Assembly: GCA_021832085.1 (NCBI GenBank)
Contig: JAKBLM010000009.1
Coordinates: forward strand, 44,796-108,795
Length of the DNA: 64,000 bases
DNA from: Acidobacteriota bacterium
GTDB taxonomy: Bacteria; Acidobacteriota; Terriglobia; Acidiferrales; UBA7541
Reading direction: 5' to 3'
The position numbers and the translations under genes are program-made. The notes under the pieces were generated by a model. That model worked only from the letters and a program-made list of their open reading frames with translations. It did not search any database and was not told where the DNA came from. Positions 1 through 8,410 of this stretch are shown here, in pieces (the stretch's first letter is position 1; the number at the start of each line of letters is the position of its first letter).

Positions 1-477
1 TACGCTCACCGTGCCGTCCGAACCGACCGTCACCGAGAGCGCGTCAGGCGGAATGGCAATCGAAGGCTCGATCGGGTTGCCGTCGGCTGTGACCAGATTG
101 CCTTGGGCGTCCAGATGCAGGTCGCCGGCGCGGGTGTAGGCGATGTCGCCATTCGGCATCCGCACTTGGAAGAAGCCTTCGCCGCTGATCGCGAGATCGA
201 GCGGATTGCCGGTGTTGGTGAAGTCGCCCTGCTGCTGGATGATCTCATCCGAGGCGGTCTTGGTTCCGAGGCCGATCTGCAGCCCGGAGGGAATCGTGGT
301 TTGCTGCGTCGCGGCCGCACCCGGCATTACTAGGTTTTGATAGAGCAGGTCCTCGAACTGGAGCCGGCGGCGGCGAAAACCGGTTGTGTCGGCGTTGGCA
401 AGGTTGTTGGCAATGTTGTCGAGATTCAACTGCTGGGCCAGCATCCCGCTGGCTGCCGTATAGAGTGCGCGAAACAT
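1..477 (-). CDS. flgG: Flagellar distal rod protein FlgG, partial
   Basis: This is the outer (distal) rod protein of the flagellar basal body. The left edge cuts it, so only the first 159 codons are visible. It opens [12 protein letters not shown], followed by the [10 protein letters not shown] turn shared by rod and hook proteins. In the middle ISGEGFFQV and [10 protein letters not shown] are the usual FlgG signatures. It starts 19 bases after flgF and is the second gene of a leftward flgF-flgG unit, so it should be driven by the sigma54-type element at 1274-1289. The C-terminal D0 helix lies outside the window. The identification is firm because flgF precedes it as a separate, shorter paralogue. 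Confidence 0.95.
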   Translation of the reverse strand, partial: MFRALYTAASGMLAQQLNLDNIANNLANADTTGFRRRRLQFEDLLYQNLVMPGAAATQQTTIPSGLQIGLGTKTASDEIIQQQGDFTNTGNPLDLAISGEGFFQVRMPNGDIAYTRAGDLHLDAQGNLVTADGNPIEPSIAIPPDALSVTVGSDGTVSV

Positions 478-496
478 CGGCTTCCTCCTCGCTGCT

Positions 497-1249
497 TCAC
501 ACCTGCCCGAGACTCTGGGCGGTCTGGTCGAAATCGTTGTTGAAAATCGAGAGCGCCTTTTCCAGCATCTCCGCGCTCCGCTGGGTCAGGATCAGGCTCA
601 CCATCCCGCTGATTGCGTTCATGTTCGAGGCTTCGAGCGCGCCTTCCCGCACCGACGGATCGGCTTCGAAGCGGGCCGCGCCAGCCGACGCGGTGAACTC
701 GGCGTCGCCCACCGGCGTGATCTGCGTTCCCTTTGGAAAGTCAATGATCCTCAGCTTGCCGACCATCGCCCCATTGACGGAGACCGTGCCGTCGCCGCTG
801 ATCGAAATCGCGCCTGCGGGCACCTGAATCGGCTCCGGCTGTTTCGATCCCGGCCGCGGCGGGCCCAGCACCAGCTCCCCTTGCTCGGTCACCAGTCGAC
901 GCTTGGCATCCAGGTGGAAATTGCCGTTGCGCGTGTAGCGAATACCACTGGCGGTCTGGACGCTGAAGAAACCCGCTCCTTGAATGGCCAAATCGAGTTT
1001 GTTGCCCGTGGGCACGATCGATCCTTCGTTGAGATCGAGCCATTGGCCACCAACCACGCCGTAACGGTTCATCGCCTGATTCAGCGGGCTGAGCGAAGCC
1101 GTGCCGATGCTGGCGTCTAGGGCGCTGTAGAATTCGCGCTCGGCTTTGTACCCGTCGGTATTCGCATTGGCGAGATTGTTCGAGAGCACGTCGAGCGCCT
1201 CCATCCGGCTGACCAATCCCGCGCAGGCTGCATAGAAACCGCTATCCAT
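497..1249 (-). CDS. flgF: Flagellar proximal rod protein FlgF
   Basis: A 250-residue rod protein of the flagellar basal body, built into the proximal rod inside the periplasm. The N-terminus [16 protein letters not shown] and the motif [12 protein letters not shown] are the conserved D0 region. IQGAGFFSV and [10 protein letters not shown] follow near residues 90-115, and the C-terminal helix has the expected [12 protein letters not shown] pattern. The length matches the FlgF family. The ATG at 1249 is preceded by CGGAG within a leader of about 14 bases counted from the start site predicted by the -24/-12 element upstream, which supports both the start codon and the promoter call. flgG follows after 19 bases. 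Confidence 0.93.
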   Translation of the reverse strand: MDSGFYAACAGLVSRMEALDVLSNNLANANTDGYKAEREFYSALDASIGTASLSPLNQAMNRYGVVGGQWLDLNEGSIVPTGNKLDLAIQGAGFFSVQTASGIRYTRNGNFHLDAKRRLVTEQGELVLGPPRPGSKQPEPIQVPAGAISISGDGTVSVNGAMVGKLRIIDFPKGTQITPVGDAEFTASAGAARFEADPSVREGALEASNMNAISGMVSLILTQRSAEMLEKALSIFNNDFDQTAQSLGQV

Positions 1250-1273
1250 GTCGAGAACTCCGCTCGGGGTGTT

Positions 1274-1289
1274 TGCACGAGGCGTGCCA
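1274..1289 (-). promoter_or_regulatory. Sigma54 (-24/-12) promoter of flgF-flgG
   Basis: On the minus strand the sequence reads TGGCACG CCTC GTGCA, against the RpoN consensus TGGCACG N4 TTGCA. The GG and GC dinucleotides are exactly ten bases apart. The predicted transcription start is near 1263, giving a 14-base leader with a CGGAG ribosome site before flgF. This is the closest consensus match in the window and stands alone in a gene-free gap. Confidence 0.8.
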
Positions 1290-1680
1290 AAGGGGATCGG
1301 ACGCGCCGGCCACAGAACTGGCTCAAGAAAAAGGGATTAGCGGCTTGCGGGCGGCGACGCTTTACCTCTTCGGCCGCGGGCAGGGAATCTTCTGCCGGGC
1401 GGTGGCAGTCGCGGTCGGTAACTGTTGCCCTGCTGCGGTGCGGAAAGGAAACAAAGAGCGACCAAAGTCGAGCTGGCGCAACGAATGGCGCGTGGCGCGG
1501 AGAGCCGCACTGCTGTCTGCGGCGCGCGCGGCGCGAGAAAGCGCCGGTCGACGGTCTGCCCCGGTCGGCGTTTCAGTTGCACGGGCTGTGCCGGTGAGGA
1601 ACAACTACCGCGATTGGTGCGTGACGAGCTAAAGCTAGGGGCAACGGCGGGAAATGCAGGCAGGGTAGCTCGCTGCTGGA
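1290..1680. other. Gene-free gap between HDOD gene and flgF
   Basis: About 390 GC-rich bases with no open frame that resembles a protein on either strand. Apart from the sigma54 element at its left end I see no clear terminator, repeat or RNA. It may hold upstream activator binding sites for the flgF promoter, but I could not pick out a convincing repeated site. Confidence 0.6.
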
Positions 1681-2637
1681 TTACGGCTGTTGGTTTCTAC
1701 CCGATCGGTTCGCGCCCACCGTCGGCGGTTCGGTTTCGAGCATCCTTTGCATCAATGGATATTCGTGTCGCAGGATGCCGAGCAGTATTCCGCGTCCCGA
1801 CTCGCTCAGTCCGGGCAGGCAGAGATCGTAGAAATCGTCGCCCGATGCTTCGTCCAGGGACGCGCCGGATTCGATCCGCTCGCAAAAATGGTCAGCGACG
1901 GCAACCGTGCCCGCCAGCAGCGGAGTGAAATGGGCCTGATCGGGCCGGTGGTGCGAGTCGAGCACTTCCACCAGCGGCGTGACGAAATTCCAGTTGATCC
2001 CGAGCCAGCGTCCCACCTCGCAGTGGTCCAGGCCGAAATACTCCCGCTCAAGGTTTAGCGAATCCTCGCCATCCCCCTTCAGCCACACCGGCACCGGCGA
2101 GTTCTCTTCGGCCGCCACCATCAGCAGCGGCAGCTTGCCCATGTCGTGCAGCAATCCCCCGAGGTAGGCCTGGTCGGCATCTTCGGATTTCAGCGGCCGA
2201 CTCAAGCGCTCGCTCAGCATAGCCGTCATCACAGCATGTGTCCAAAACGGCCGCGCGTCCTCTTCCGAGAGCTTGGCGCAAGAGATTTGGATCAGGTAGC
2301 AGGCGAACACGAGGTTTCGCAGCCGTTCTGTTCCCAGCAGGATCGCCGCCTCTTCCACTCGGGTCACGCGCCGCCGCAGACCGAAGAGAGCCGAGTTGCA
2401 CAGCCGCAGCAGCTGCGCCGTCAGGCTCGGATCGCTGCGAATCAGCGCCGAGACTTCTTTCAAGTCCACCGGAGAACTGGCCAGTATCTGGTTCAACTGG
2501 AACAGATGGCTCGGCAGCGTGGGCAGACCTTCGGAAAGGATGGCCAGCAGGCTCTGCTTTCGACGACGGACTTCGTCTTCGACACCTGCCAGGGCCGCAT
2601 GTCCCGTCACCGACCAGCTGACTGAAAGCGCATTCAT
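1681..2637 (-). CDS. HDOD-domain signalling protein
   Basis: A 318-residue HDOD protein. Residues about 35-230 form the HDOD fold, with the degenerate HD signature LLHDMGK at residues 162-168 and a helical tail. HDOD proteins are output or scaffold modules in motility, c-di-GMP and stress signalling; most lack phosphohydrolase activity. The ATG at 2637 is chosen over the upstream in-frame start because AGAGG lies at the right distance and the first conserved helix begins shortly after. It is separated by 126 bases from the flagellar gene before it and has a sigma28-like element in that gap, which suggests late-class expression. Its exact role in motility is inferred only from location. Confidence 0.8.
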   Translation of the reverse strand: MNALSVSWSVTGHAALAGVEDEVRRRKQSLLAILSEGLPTLPSHLFQLNQILASSPVDLKEVSALIRSDPSLTAQLLRLCNSALFGLRRRVTRVEEAAILLGTERLRNLVFACYLIQISCAKLSEEDARPFWTHAVMTAMLSERLSRPLKSEDADQAYLGGLLHDMGKLPLLMVAAEENSPVPVWLKGDGEDSLNLEREYFGLDHCEVGRWLGINWNFVTPLVEVLDSHHRPDQAHFTPLLAGTVAVADHFCERIESGASLDEASGDDFYDLCLPGLSESGRGILLGILRHEYPLMQRMLETEPPTVGANRSGRNQQP

Positions 2638-2680
2638 ATCCCCGTTCCTCTTGGCGTCGATCGATCTCCGCCAATTTTCC

Positions 2681-2707
2681 CATCGGCCGAACGCGCTCAA
2701 CTCTTTA
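2681..2707 (-). promoter_or_regulatory. Candidate sigma28 (FliA) promoter of the HDOD gene
   Basis: The minus strand carries TAAAG, then a spacer, then GCCGATGG, against the FliA consensus TAAAGTTT N11 GCCGATAA. The distance between TAAA and GCCG is 16 rather than the usual 15. The predicted start would lie near 2674, about 36 bases before the HDOD start codon. A FliA gene is present at 5476-6282. The match is suggestive, not decisive. Confidence 0.45.
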
Positions 2708-2763
2708 GCTGATTTTTCGCCGCAACTGCTGCCGTCACGAGGAGAACCATACGAGCCGCCGCC

Positions 2764-3639
2764 CTAGCTCGCCGGCAGGTGAAACAACAGGTCACGTGGC
2801 CCGGAACGGCACAGGAAGCGGATCCAGAGCGTCCGCCCCAGCCGCGCCAAGCGCAAGGCTTGTGCGCCGAGACGCTCGGTGAATCCGCAGGCCGCGTGCG
2901 CGATCTCGAAAGAGCCGCGAACGCTGTCGAAAATGGTTTCCCGAGGAGTAGTCCGGCTCTCGAGGTCAGCCAGAGCCGCCGCGAAAGCCGATTCGTTCAC
3001 GATGCAGGCCACGGTGCGGCAGCCGAGCATCTGCTCGATTCCGTAGAGCAGTGCATGATCCACACCGTCGCGAAAGGCGACGTAGAGCAGACTCCGGTCT
3101 CGCGAGTGGTAGACCGGCAGCAGACCGTAGGTCTGGCTGAGGTTCAGCGGCACCAGCCCGACGCACTGGCGGTAGCCCTGGTCGCGTTCAAGGGGAAACA
3201 CCGGGCAGCCCCACTGGATTGCCAGGGCCCGCGTGATGTCGGCTTCGGTCGCCGCGCCCAGCCGCCGCAGCCAATCGCCCAGCCTTCCTTCACCTCGCTC
3301 GCGCTGCAAGACCAGGGCGGCGCGCAACTGTTGCGCGTGGATCACCCCCCGGTTGAGCAACAGCAGGCCGATGGGCAGCCGGCGCCTGCGCGTCGGCGGG
3401 GTTTCGGGGTCGGGCAGCAGCGGCAGCACCGCCTCTTCGAGGGCCGGCAACAGGCATTGGGCGCTGCAATACCAGTTCCGGTGCAGATAGACGCCCGAGT
3501 TGCGCCAGCGCGGCAGCGCCAGACGCTTGCTACGCCCCTGGCATTGCGTTTCGGCGCACTGCGGAAAGTAGCGGTCGAGCCGCCGGCGCCAGCCAGCGGC
3601 CGCCCTCGGGAAGGCGGAGGTCAGATGTGTCGTTGCCAT
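2764..3639 (-). CDS. MshEN (GspE N-terminal) domain protein with N-terminal cysteine pairs
   Basis: A 291-residue protein that is not a standard flagellar component. Residues about 88-150 match the MshEN/T2SSE-N domain, with LPIGLLLLNRGVI, then RLGDWLRRLGAAT and a helix ending in AIQWGCPVFPL; in the MshE ATPase this domain binds c-di-GMP. There is no ATPase domain behind it. The N-terminus has two cysteine pairs, Cys28-Cys33 (CX4C) and Cys58-Cys62 (CX3C), which could bind zinc. The C-terminal third is unassigned. The gene follows the fliN/fliY-type gene by 7 bases in the large fliL operon, so it is very likely co-expressed with the switch and export genes. A c-di-GMP-responsive role at the motor is only a hypothesis. 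Confidence 0.6.
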   Translation of the reverse strand: MATTHLTSAFPRAAAGWRRRLDRYFPQCAETQCQGRSKRLALPRWRNSGVYLHRNWYCSAQCLLPALEEAVLPLLPDPETPPTRRRRLPIGLLLLNRGVIHAQQLRAALVLQRERGEGRLGDWLRRLGAATEADITRALAIQWGCPVFPLERDQGYRQCVGLVPLNLSQTYGLLPVYHSRDRSLLYVAFRDGVDHALLYGIEQMLGCRTVACIVNESAFAAALADLESRTTPRETIFDSVRGSFEIAHAACGFTERLGAQALRLARLGRTLWIRFLCRSGPRDLLFHLPAS

Positions 3640-3646
3640 GATGCGC

Positions 3647-4504
3647 TCAACCCCGGATCATCGCCATGCGTTCGGCAGGAGCCAGGATTTCGATGATGCG
3701 TAAGCCGTAATTGCCTTCGACCACCACCACCTCCCCACGCGCCATCAGCCGGCCGCCCACCAGCAACTCGGCTGGCTCGTTCACTTGCCGCGCCAACTCC
3801 ACCACTGTGCCCGGCCGCAGGTTGAGAACGTCCTTGAGCAGCAGTTCCCGCTGGCCGAATCGGATGCTCGCTTCCAGCTCGATATCGAGCAGCAGACGGA
3901 GATTGGTCGGTTCTTCGGGCCGTGGTTGGACCCCCGCGACGGCGGGACCCGTCGCCGGCACGTCCGGTGGCGCAGTGCCCCGTAGCGCCAAGGCCAACGC
4001 TTCATCGACCTCGATCACCACGTGCAGCGGCTGAAGGGAAACACCGTCGAGCCGAATCGCCGCCCATGCCGCCGGCTCCCATCTGCCATAGTCGTTCTGG
4101 CGCTCGAGGACCTGCACCTCGCCGCCGGCCATTTCCTTGAGAAGGCCGGCGGCCATCCCCGCGACCTGGCGGAGCAACTCGGTTGCGGCATTACGTTCTA
4201 CTTCGGCTGCCTCTTCGGATGGCTCGCCGGTTTCTCCTGTGAGGACGCGGCCCAGCACCGCCGTGCCAGCAACGGAAACGAGGATTCGCTGCCTGCCGGC
4301 CAACTTGCCGGAGCAGTCGAACACGGCCAGCAGGCCGCCCGAGGCCGCCTGGCGGGCGTTCGCCGATTCGGCTTGTTCGTCGATGAGCGTCGCGCGCCCA
4401 TCGGCCGCCGAGAGTTGTTGCAACACCTGGACGAAAGTTTCCGCCCAGGTTTGGAAATAGCGCCGAAGCGGTTCGGGCTCGGTTGCCGAAGGTTTCGCAA
4501 TCAC
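3647..4504 (-). CDS. Flagellar switch protein, FliN/FliY type (SpoA domain)
   Basis: A 285-residue protein with a C-terminal SpoA (FliN) domain at about residues 205-280, including LKDVLNLRPGTVVEL and the terminal NYGLRIIEIL. The first 190 residues resemble a diverged CheC/FliY-like region but I do not see a clean CheC phosphatase motif. It would sit in the C-ring with FliM. It starts 6 bases after fliM ends. A second, short FliN is encoded at 11619-11912, so this cluster has two SpoA proteins besides FliM. It could be called FliY, but without a recognisable phosphatase site I leave the symbol blank. Confidence 0.8.
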   Translation of the reverse strand: MIAKPSATEPEPLRRYFQTWAETFVQVLQQLSAADGRATLIDEQAESANARQAASGGLLAVFDCSGKLAGRQRILVSVAGTAVLGRVLTGETGEPSEEAAEVERNAATELLRQVAGMAAGLLKEMAGGEVQVLERQNDYGRWEPAAWAAIRLDGVSLQPLHVVIEVDEALALALRGTAPPDVPATGPAVAGVQPRPEEPTNLRLLLDIELEASIRFGQRELLLKDVLNLRPGTVVELARQVNEPAELLVGGRLMARGEVVVVEGNYGLRIIEILAPAERMAMIRG

Positions 4505-4510
4505 GTTGGC

Positions 4511-5491
4511 TCACTCCTGTCCGCCGGCTTCCGCGGGCAGAAGCTCGGCCACGCGCGCGCCTCGGTATGTGCCGCAGCTCACCGGGGTCGCGCGGAAAAA
4601 GTCTCGTCCGCTGACCGCCAGGCGTACCGGGTCGGCGACGCGATGCGGTAGCGCCAGTATGCTTCCCTCCCGCAGGGCGAGCAGCGCGGCGATTGGCACG
4701 CGCACCGGCGGCACGCGGAGTTCCACGGCGAGCTGGCTTTTCAGCAACCGGGCCCACAGACGCTCGCGCACCGCCGCATCCGGCAGCGCCCGCGCGTAGG
4801 TCCATTGCACCGCCAGCTTGCGCAGCAGCGCGTTCGATACTGCAGCGGGGAACACCAGGTTCAGCATCCCGCTCGCCGCCGGCATGCGAATCTCGAAACC
4901 GAGCGACATCACCTTCTCGGTTGCCAGCATCAGCCCCTGCGCCTGTGCCGCCAAATGCCGGTGGCCAAATTGTATTTCGAGCGGCAGAACAATCCGCCAG
5001 GTCTCCTGAACTTGCCGGCAGATCACCCGTACCACACTTTCGAGAATCTGCTCCTCGATTTCGGTCACCCCGCGCGCTTCCGCGTCGCCGACGCCCGGGC
5101 CGCCGAGCACGAGATCAATCATCGTGAACGCCACCGACAGGTCGAGCTGCAGTAGCGCCTCGGCCGCCAGCGGCCGGATGGAGAGAGAGGCCAGATAGGT
5201 GGGGTCGGGAAAGCGGTGCAGCAGCTCGTCGTAGAGCAGCTGCTCAACCGATACCAGATTCATTTCGAAGCCCACCCGCAGGTACGCACCCAGCGAATTC
5301 CCCACGCTCGCCGCGAAACGCTCGTGCAGCATGCTGACCCAGCGCACCTGGTCGGTGGTGATCTGCGCCGCGCGCCGAAAGTCGCAGGGCGTCACTTGGT
5401 CGCGCTTTCTGCCTGCCGTCTCGCCCGGCACCGCCTGACGCGAGCCTCGGACGAGGGCGTTGATCTCTTGCTGGTTCAGGACCTTTTGCAT
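4511..5491 (-). CDS. fliM: Flagellar motor switch protein FliM
   Basis: A 326-residue C-ring protein. The start at 5491 is fixed by GGAGG directly upstream and by the N-terminal LNQQEINALV (residues 5-14), which matches the CheY-binding peptide of FliM. The middle domain holds FTMIDLVLGGPG, the equivalent of the GGXG loop that contacts FliG, and the C-terminal part is a SpoA domain. The gene overlaps the end of fliA by 16 bases and is followed after 6 bases by the FliN/FliY-like gene, so these switch genes are translated from one message. Confidence 0.95.
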   Translation of the reverse strand: MQKVLNQQEINALVRGSRQAVPGETAGRKRDQVTPCDFRRAAQITTDQVRWVSMLHERFAASVGNSLGAYLRVGFEMNLVSVEQLLYDELLHRFPDPTYLASLSIRPLAAEALLQLDLSVAFTMIDLVLGGPGVGDAEARGVTEIEEQILESVVRVICRQVQETWRIVLPLEIQFGHRHLAAQAQGLMLATEKVMSLGFEIRMPAASGMLNLVFPAAVSNALLRKLAVQWTYARALPDAAVRERLWARLLKSQLAVELRVPPVRVPIAALLALREGSILALPHRVADPVRLAVSGRDFFRATPVSCGTYRGARVAELLPAEAGGQE

Positions 5492-6282
5492 GCCGCCTCC
5501 TCTCCTGCCGGTTCGCGCCGGATGCCGGGCCCACCCCGGTCGAGCAGGCTGCGCAGCCGGGCGCGGAGCCGGATCATCGCCGACGAGTGAATCTGCGAGA
5601 TCCGTGATTCGCCGACACCGATCACTTGGCCGACCTCCTTCATCGTGAGCTCCTCGAAGTAATAGAGGGAGAGGACGTGCTGCTCCTGCTCGTCCAGCTC
5701 GTCGATCGCCTCGGCAATACGCCGATTCATCTCCGACTGCAGGCACAGGAAATAGGGATCGCCCTCCCCGTCCGGCTGATAACGCACGAGCTCGGTCTCC
5801 TCGCCGTTCTCACGGGTTTCCTTTTCGAGGCTGCCGAGGCCCAGTCCGCGCAGTTCGCCGAGGCGACGCTGATACTCGGTGATTGAAAGACCGAGCTCGG
5901 CGGCCAGTTCCGTTTCGCTCGGAGCTCGGCCCAGCTCGCTGCTCAGCCGGGAGTTCGCTTGCTCAATCTCCCGTGCCTGCCGCCGCAGGCTGCGCGGACT
6001 CCAGTCCATCGCTCGCAGGCTGTCGAGAATCGCACCGCGAATACGGAACTTCGCGTAGGATTCGAACTGGACCTTCTTTTCCGGATCGTAGCGCTCGATC
6101 GCCTCCATCAGCCCGAGGACGCCGGCGTGGTAGAGATCCTCGATCGGGACCTGTGCGGGCAGCCGGTCATGGACTCGCCGGGCGATGTACTGCACCTGCG
6201 GCAGGTGCTCGACCACCAGGCGGTTGCGCTCCTCGCGATCGATGCGCGGCAGCGTGGCGTAAGCTTCTTTGCATGCGTTCAT
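5476..6282 (-). CDS. fliA: Flagellar sigma factor FliA (sigma28)
   Basis: A 268-residue RNA polymerase sigma factor of the FliA/WhiG class that directs late flagellar and chemotaxis promoters. Region 2 includes IEDLYHAGVLGLMEAI and YAKFRIRGAILDSLR with the WSPRSLRR start of region 3. Region 4 ends in the helix-turn-helix TMKEVGQVIGVGESRISQIH. The ATG at 6282 is preceded by GGAGGACC. It sits between flhA (55-base gap) and fliM (overlap), an arrangement that would couple its synthesis to export and switch components. No flgM anti-sigma gene was found in the window. Confidence 0.95.
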   Translation of the reverse strand: MNACKEAYATLPRIDREERNRLVVEHLPQVQYIARRVHDRLPAQVPIEDLYHAGVLGLMEAIERYDPEKKVQFESYAKFRIRGAILDSLRAMDWSPRSLRRQAREIEQANSRLSSELGRAPSETELAAELGLSITEYQRRLGELRGLGLGSLEKETRENGEETELVRYQPDGEGDPYFLCLQSEMNRRIAEAIDELDEQEQHVLSLYYFEELTMKEVGQVIGVGESRISQIHSSAMIRLRARLRSLLDRGGPGIRREPAGEEAACKRS

Positions 6283-6337
6283 GGCTGGTCCTCCCGATGA
6301 CGTCTGCCGGATTTCGGCAAAGGTCGCTTTCGGCTCC

Positions 6338-8410
6338 TCACTGCACAACCCCGAGCGACTGGACGGTCACCGTGGCCGGGATCTCCCCCGGCGAAAGCAC
6401 TGTCACCCGCGGCACGAACGGCTCGAGCAGCCGCCGCAGATGGAATCGCGCCGGGCTGGAGCAGAGCAGAATCGCCCCCTCCATCGCCGCGCGCTCCCCG
6501 GCGATGCGCTTTAGACCTTCGAGCACCCGCCGCACGAAGTTCGGCGGGATCGCACCGGCGCGGCCGGCGGCTTGGGGATCGAACGCGCGAGCAACCTCGT
6601 CCTCGATCTCCGGATCGAGCGCGAGCACGCGCAGCCTGCCGTCCTCGCCCACCAGCCCCTGCACGAGAGATCGCCCGAGCGCCTGGCGGCACGCTTCGAC
6701 CAGCTGCACCGGATTCTTCGTGACCGGGGCATTGTCTAGCAGCGTCTCGAGAATCCGTGGCAAGTCTCGAATGGGGACCTGCTCACGCAACAGCTGCGCC
6801 AGCACCTTCTGCACCTCGCCGAGCGAAAGCACCTTCGGCACTAGCTCCTCGGCCAGCTTCGGCTGCGATTCGGCGAGCGCGTCGAGCAGCCGCTTGGTCT
6901 CGTGCCGGGTCAGCAGTTCGTGCGCGTAGTTGCGTACCACCTCCGAGAGGTGGGTTGCGACGATCGACGTGTGGTCCACCACCGCGTAGCCGGCCGCGAG
7001 CGCCTGCTCCTGCAGACCCGGCGCAATCCACTTCGCCGCCGCGCCAAAGGCCGGCTCGCGCGTTTCGATCCCGGCCAGCGGCGCCGGTGTCGGTTCGGAG
7101 CTGATCGCCAGCAGTTGGTCCTGCACCAGCTCCCAGCGCGCTACTTCCACGCCACGGAGTTGGATCACGTATTCGCGAGGCCGCAGCTTGGCCTGGTCGG
7201 TGATGTGGATCGGCGGCACCAGAAAACCCAGTTGCTGTGCCAGATGCTGCCGAAGCGCCCGGATGCGGCCGAGCAACTGCCCGCCGCGGTTCTGGTCGAC
7301 CAGCGGCACCAGCGCATAGCCCACTTCGAGTCCCAGCTCGTCGAGCTTCAGCAGGTTTTCGAGTTGTTCCTGTTGTTTCGGTTTCTTCCTTGCCGGCCCG
7401 GTTGATAGTGATGACGCCGGCTCGGCCACGGGCGTCGCCTTGGCGAGCGTCGAGAGGTAGCCGACCAGTCCGGCCAACAGGAAAAAAGAGAATTTCGGCA
7501 GCCCCGGCACCAGCCCGAGCGCGAACATTGCGCCGGAGGCGATCTGCAGCGGCCGCTTCCGGGTGAAGAGCTGCTTGCCGATGGCCCGGTCGATCCCTTC
7601 GCCCGAGCTAGCGAGTGTGACGACGATGCCGCCGGCGATTGAAACTAGCAGCGAGGGAATCATCGTCACCAGGCCGTCGCCGACGGTCAGGATCGTGTAA
7701 GTGCGCAACGCCTGCTCGAGCGGTACGCCGTGCTGCAAGACGCCGATCAGCAGGCCGGCGACGATATTGATAGAGGTCAGCAGGATCGTCGCCAAGGCGT
7801 CGCGCTGACTGAAGCGCGCTGCGCCGTCCATCGCGCCGTAGAACTCGGCTTCATGGGTGATCTGCTCGCGCCGCGCCCGCGCCTGCTCCTCGTCGATCAA
7901 CCCGGCATTCAGATCGGCGTCGATCGCCATCTGCTTACCCGGTAGCGCGTCGAGGGTGAAGCGCGCGGTCACCTCGGCTGTGCGCACCGCGCCGTGGTTG
8001 ATCACCAGATACTGGATGGCGATCAGGGCCAGGAAAATCACAAAGCCGACGATGTAGTTGCCGCCCACGACGAATTGCCCGAACGCTTCGATCACATGCC
8101 CGGCGGCGGCCGGCCCCTGGTTCCCGTGTAGCAGAATCCGCCGGCTGCTGGCGATGTTCAGCGCGATCCGGAACAACGTGAGGAACAGCAGTAGCGTGGG
8201 AAAGACGGAAAACTGCACCGGGCGCAGAATTGAGAGGGCCGAAAGCAGCACGATCACCGCCAGCGTTACGCTGGTTGCAAGCAACAGATCGAGCACGAAG
8301 GCAGGCACCGGCACCAGGATCACAAACACCAGCGCCACCACCGCCGTCGGCACCAGCCATTCGGTTTGCAACCGGGCCGCCACACCACTTTTCGCCGCCG
8401 CTTGTGCCAT
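6338..8410 (-). CDS. flhA: Flagellar export apparatus protein FlhA
   Basis: A 690-residue integral membrane protein forming the export gate ring of the flagellar type III system. The first ~320 residues contain eight predicted membrane helices and the conserved FRIALNIASSRRIL loop and DALPGKQMAIDADLN segment. The rest is the cytoplasmic FlhAC domain that docks chaperone-substrate complexes. The length is normal for the family. Its ATG overlaps the last base of flhB, and fliA follows after 55 bases. FlhF and FlhG, which often follow flhA in other bacteria, are absent from this stretch. Confidence 0.96.
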   Translation of the reverse strand: MAQAAAKSGVAARLQTEWLVPTAVVALVFVILVPVPAFVLDLLLATSVTLAVIVLLSALSILRPVQFSVFPTLLLFLTLFRIALNIASSRRILLHGNQGPAAAGHVIEAFGQFVVGGNYIVGFVIFLALIAIQYLVINHGAVRTAEVTARFTLDALPGKQMAIDADLNAGLIDEEQARARREQITHEAEFYGAMDGAARFSQRDALATILLTSINIVAGLLIGVLQHGVPLEQALRTYTILTVGDGLVTMIPSLLVSIAGGIVVTLASSGEGIDRAIGKQLFTRKRPLQIASGAMFALGLVPGLPKFSFFLLAGLVGYLSTLAKATPVAEPASSLSTGPARKKPKQQEQLENLLKLDELGLEVGYALVPLVDQNRGGQLLGRIRALRQHLAQQLGFLVPPIHITDQAKLRPREYVIQLRGVEVARWELVQDQLLAISSEPTPAPLAGIETREPAFGAAAKWIAPGLQEQALAAGYAVVDHTSIVATHLSEVVRNYAHELLTRHETKRLLDALAESQPKLAEELVPKVLSLGEVQKVLAQLLREQVPIRDLPRILETLLDNAPVTKNPVQLVEACRQALGRSLVQGLVGEDGRLRVLALDPEIEDEVARAFDPQAAGRAGAIPPNFVRRVLEGLKRIAGERAAMEGAILLCSSPARFHLRRLLEPFVPRVTVLSPGEIPATVTVQSLGVVQ

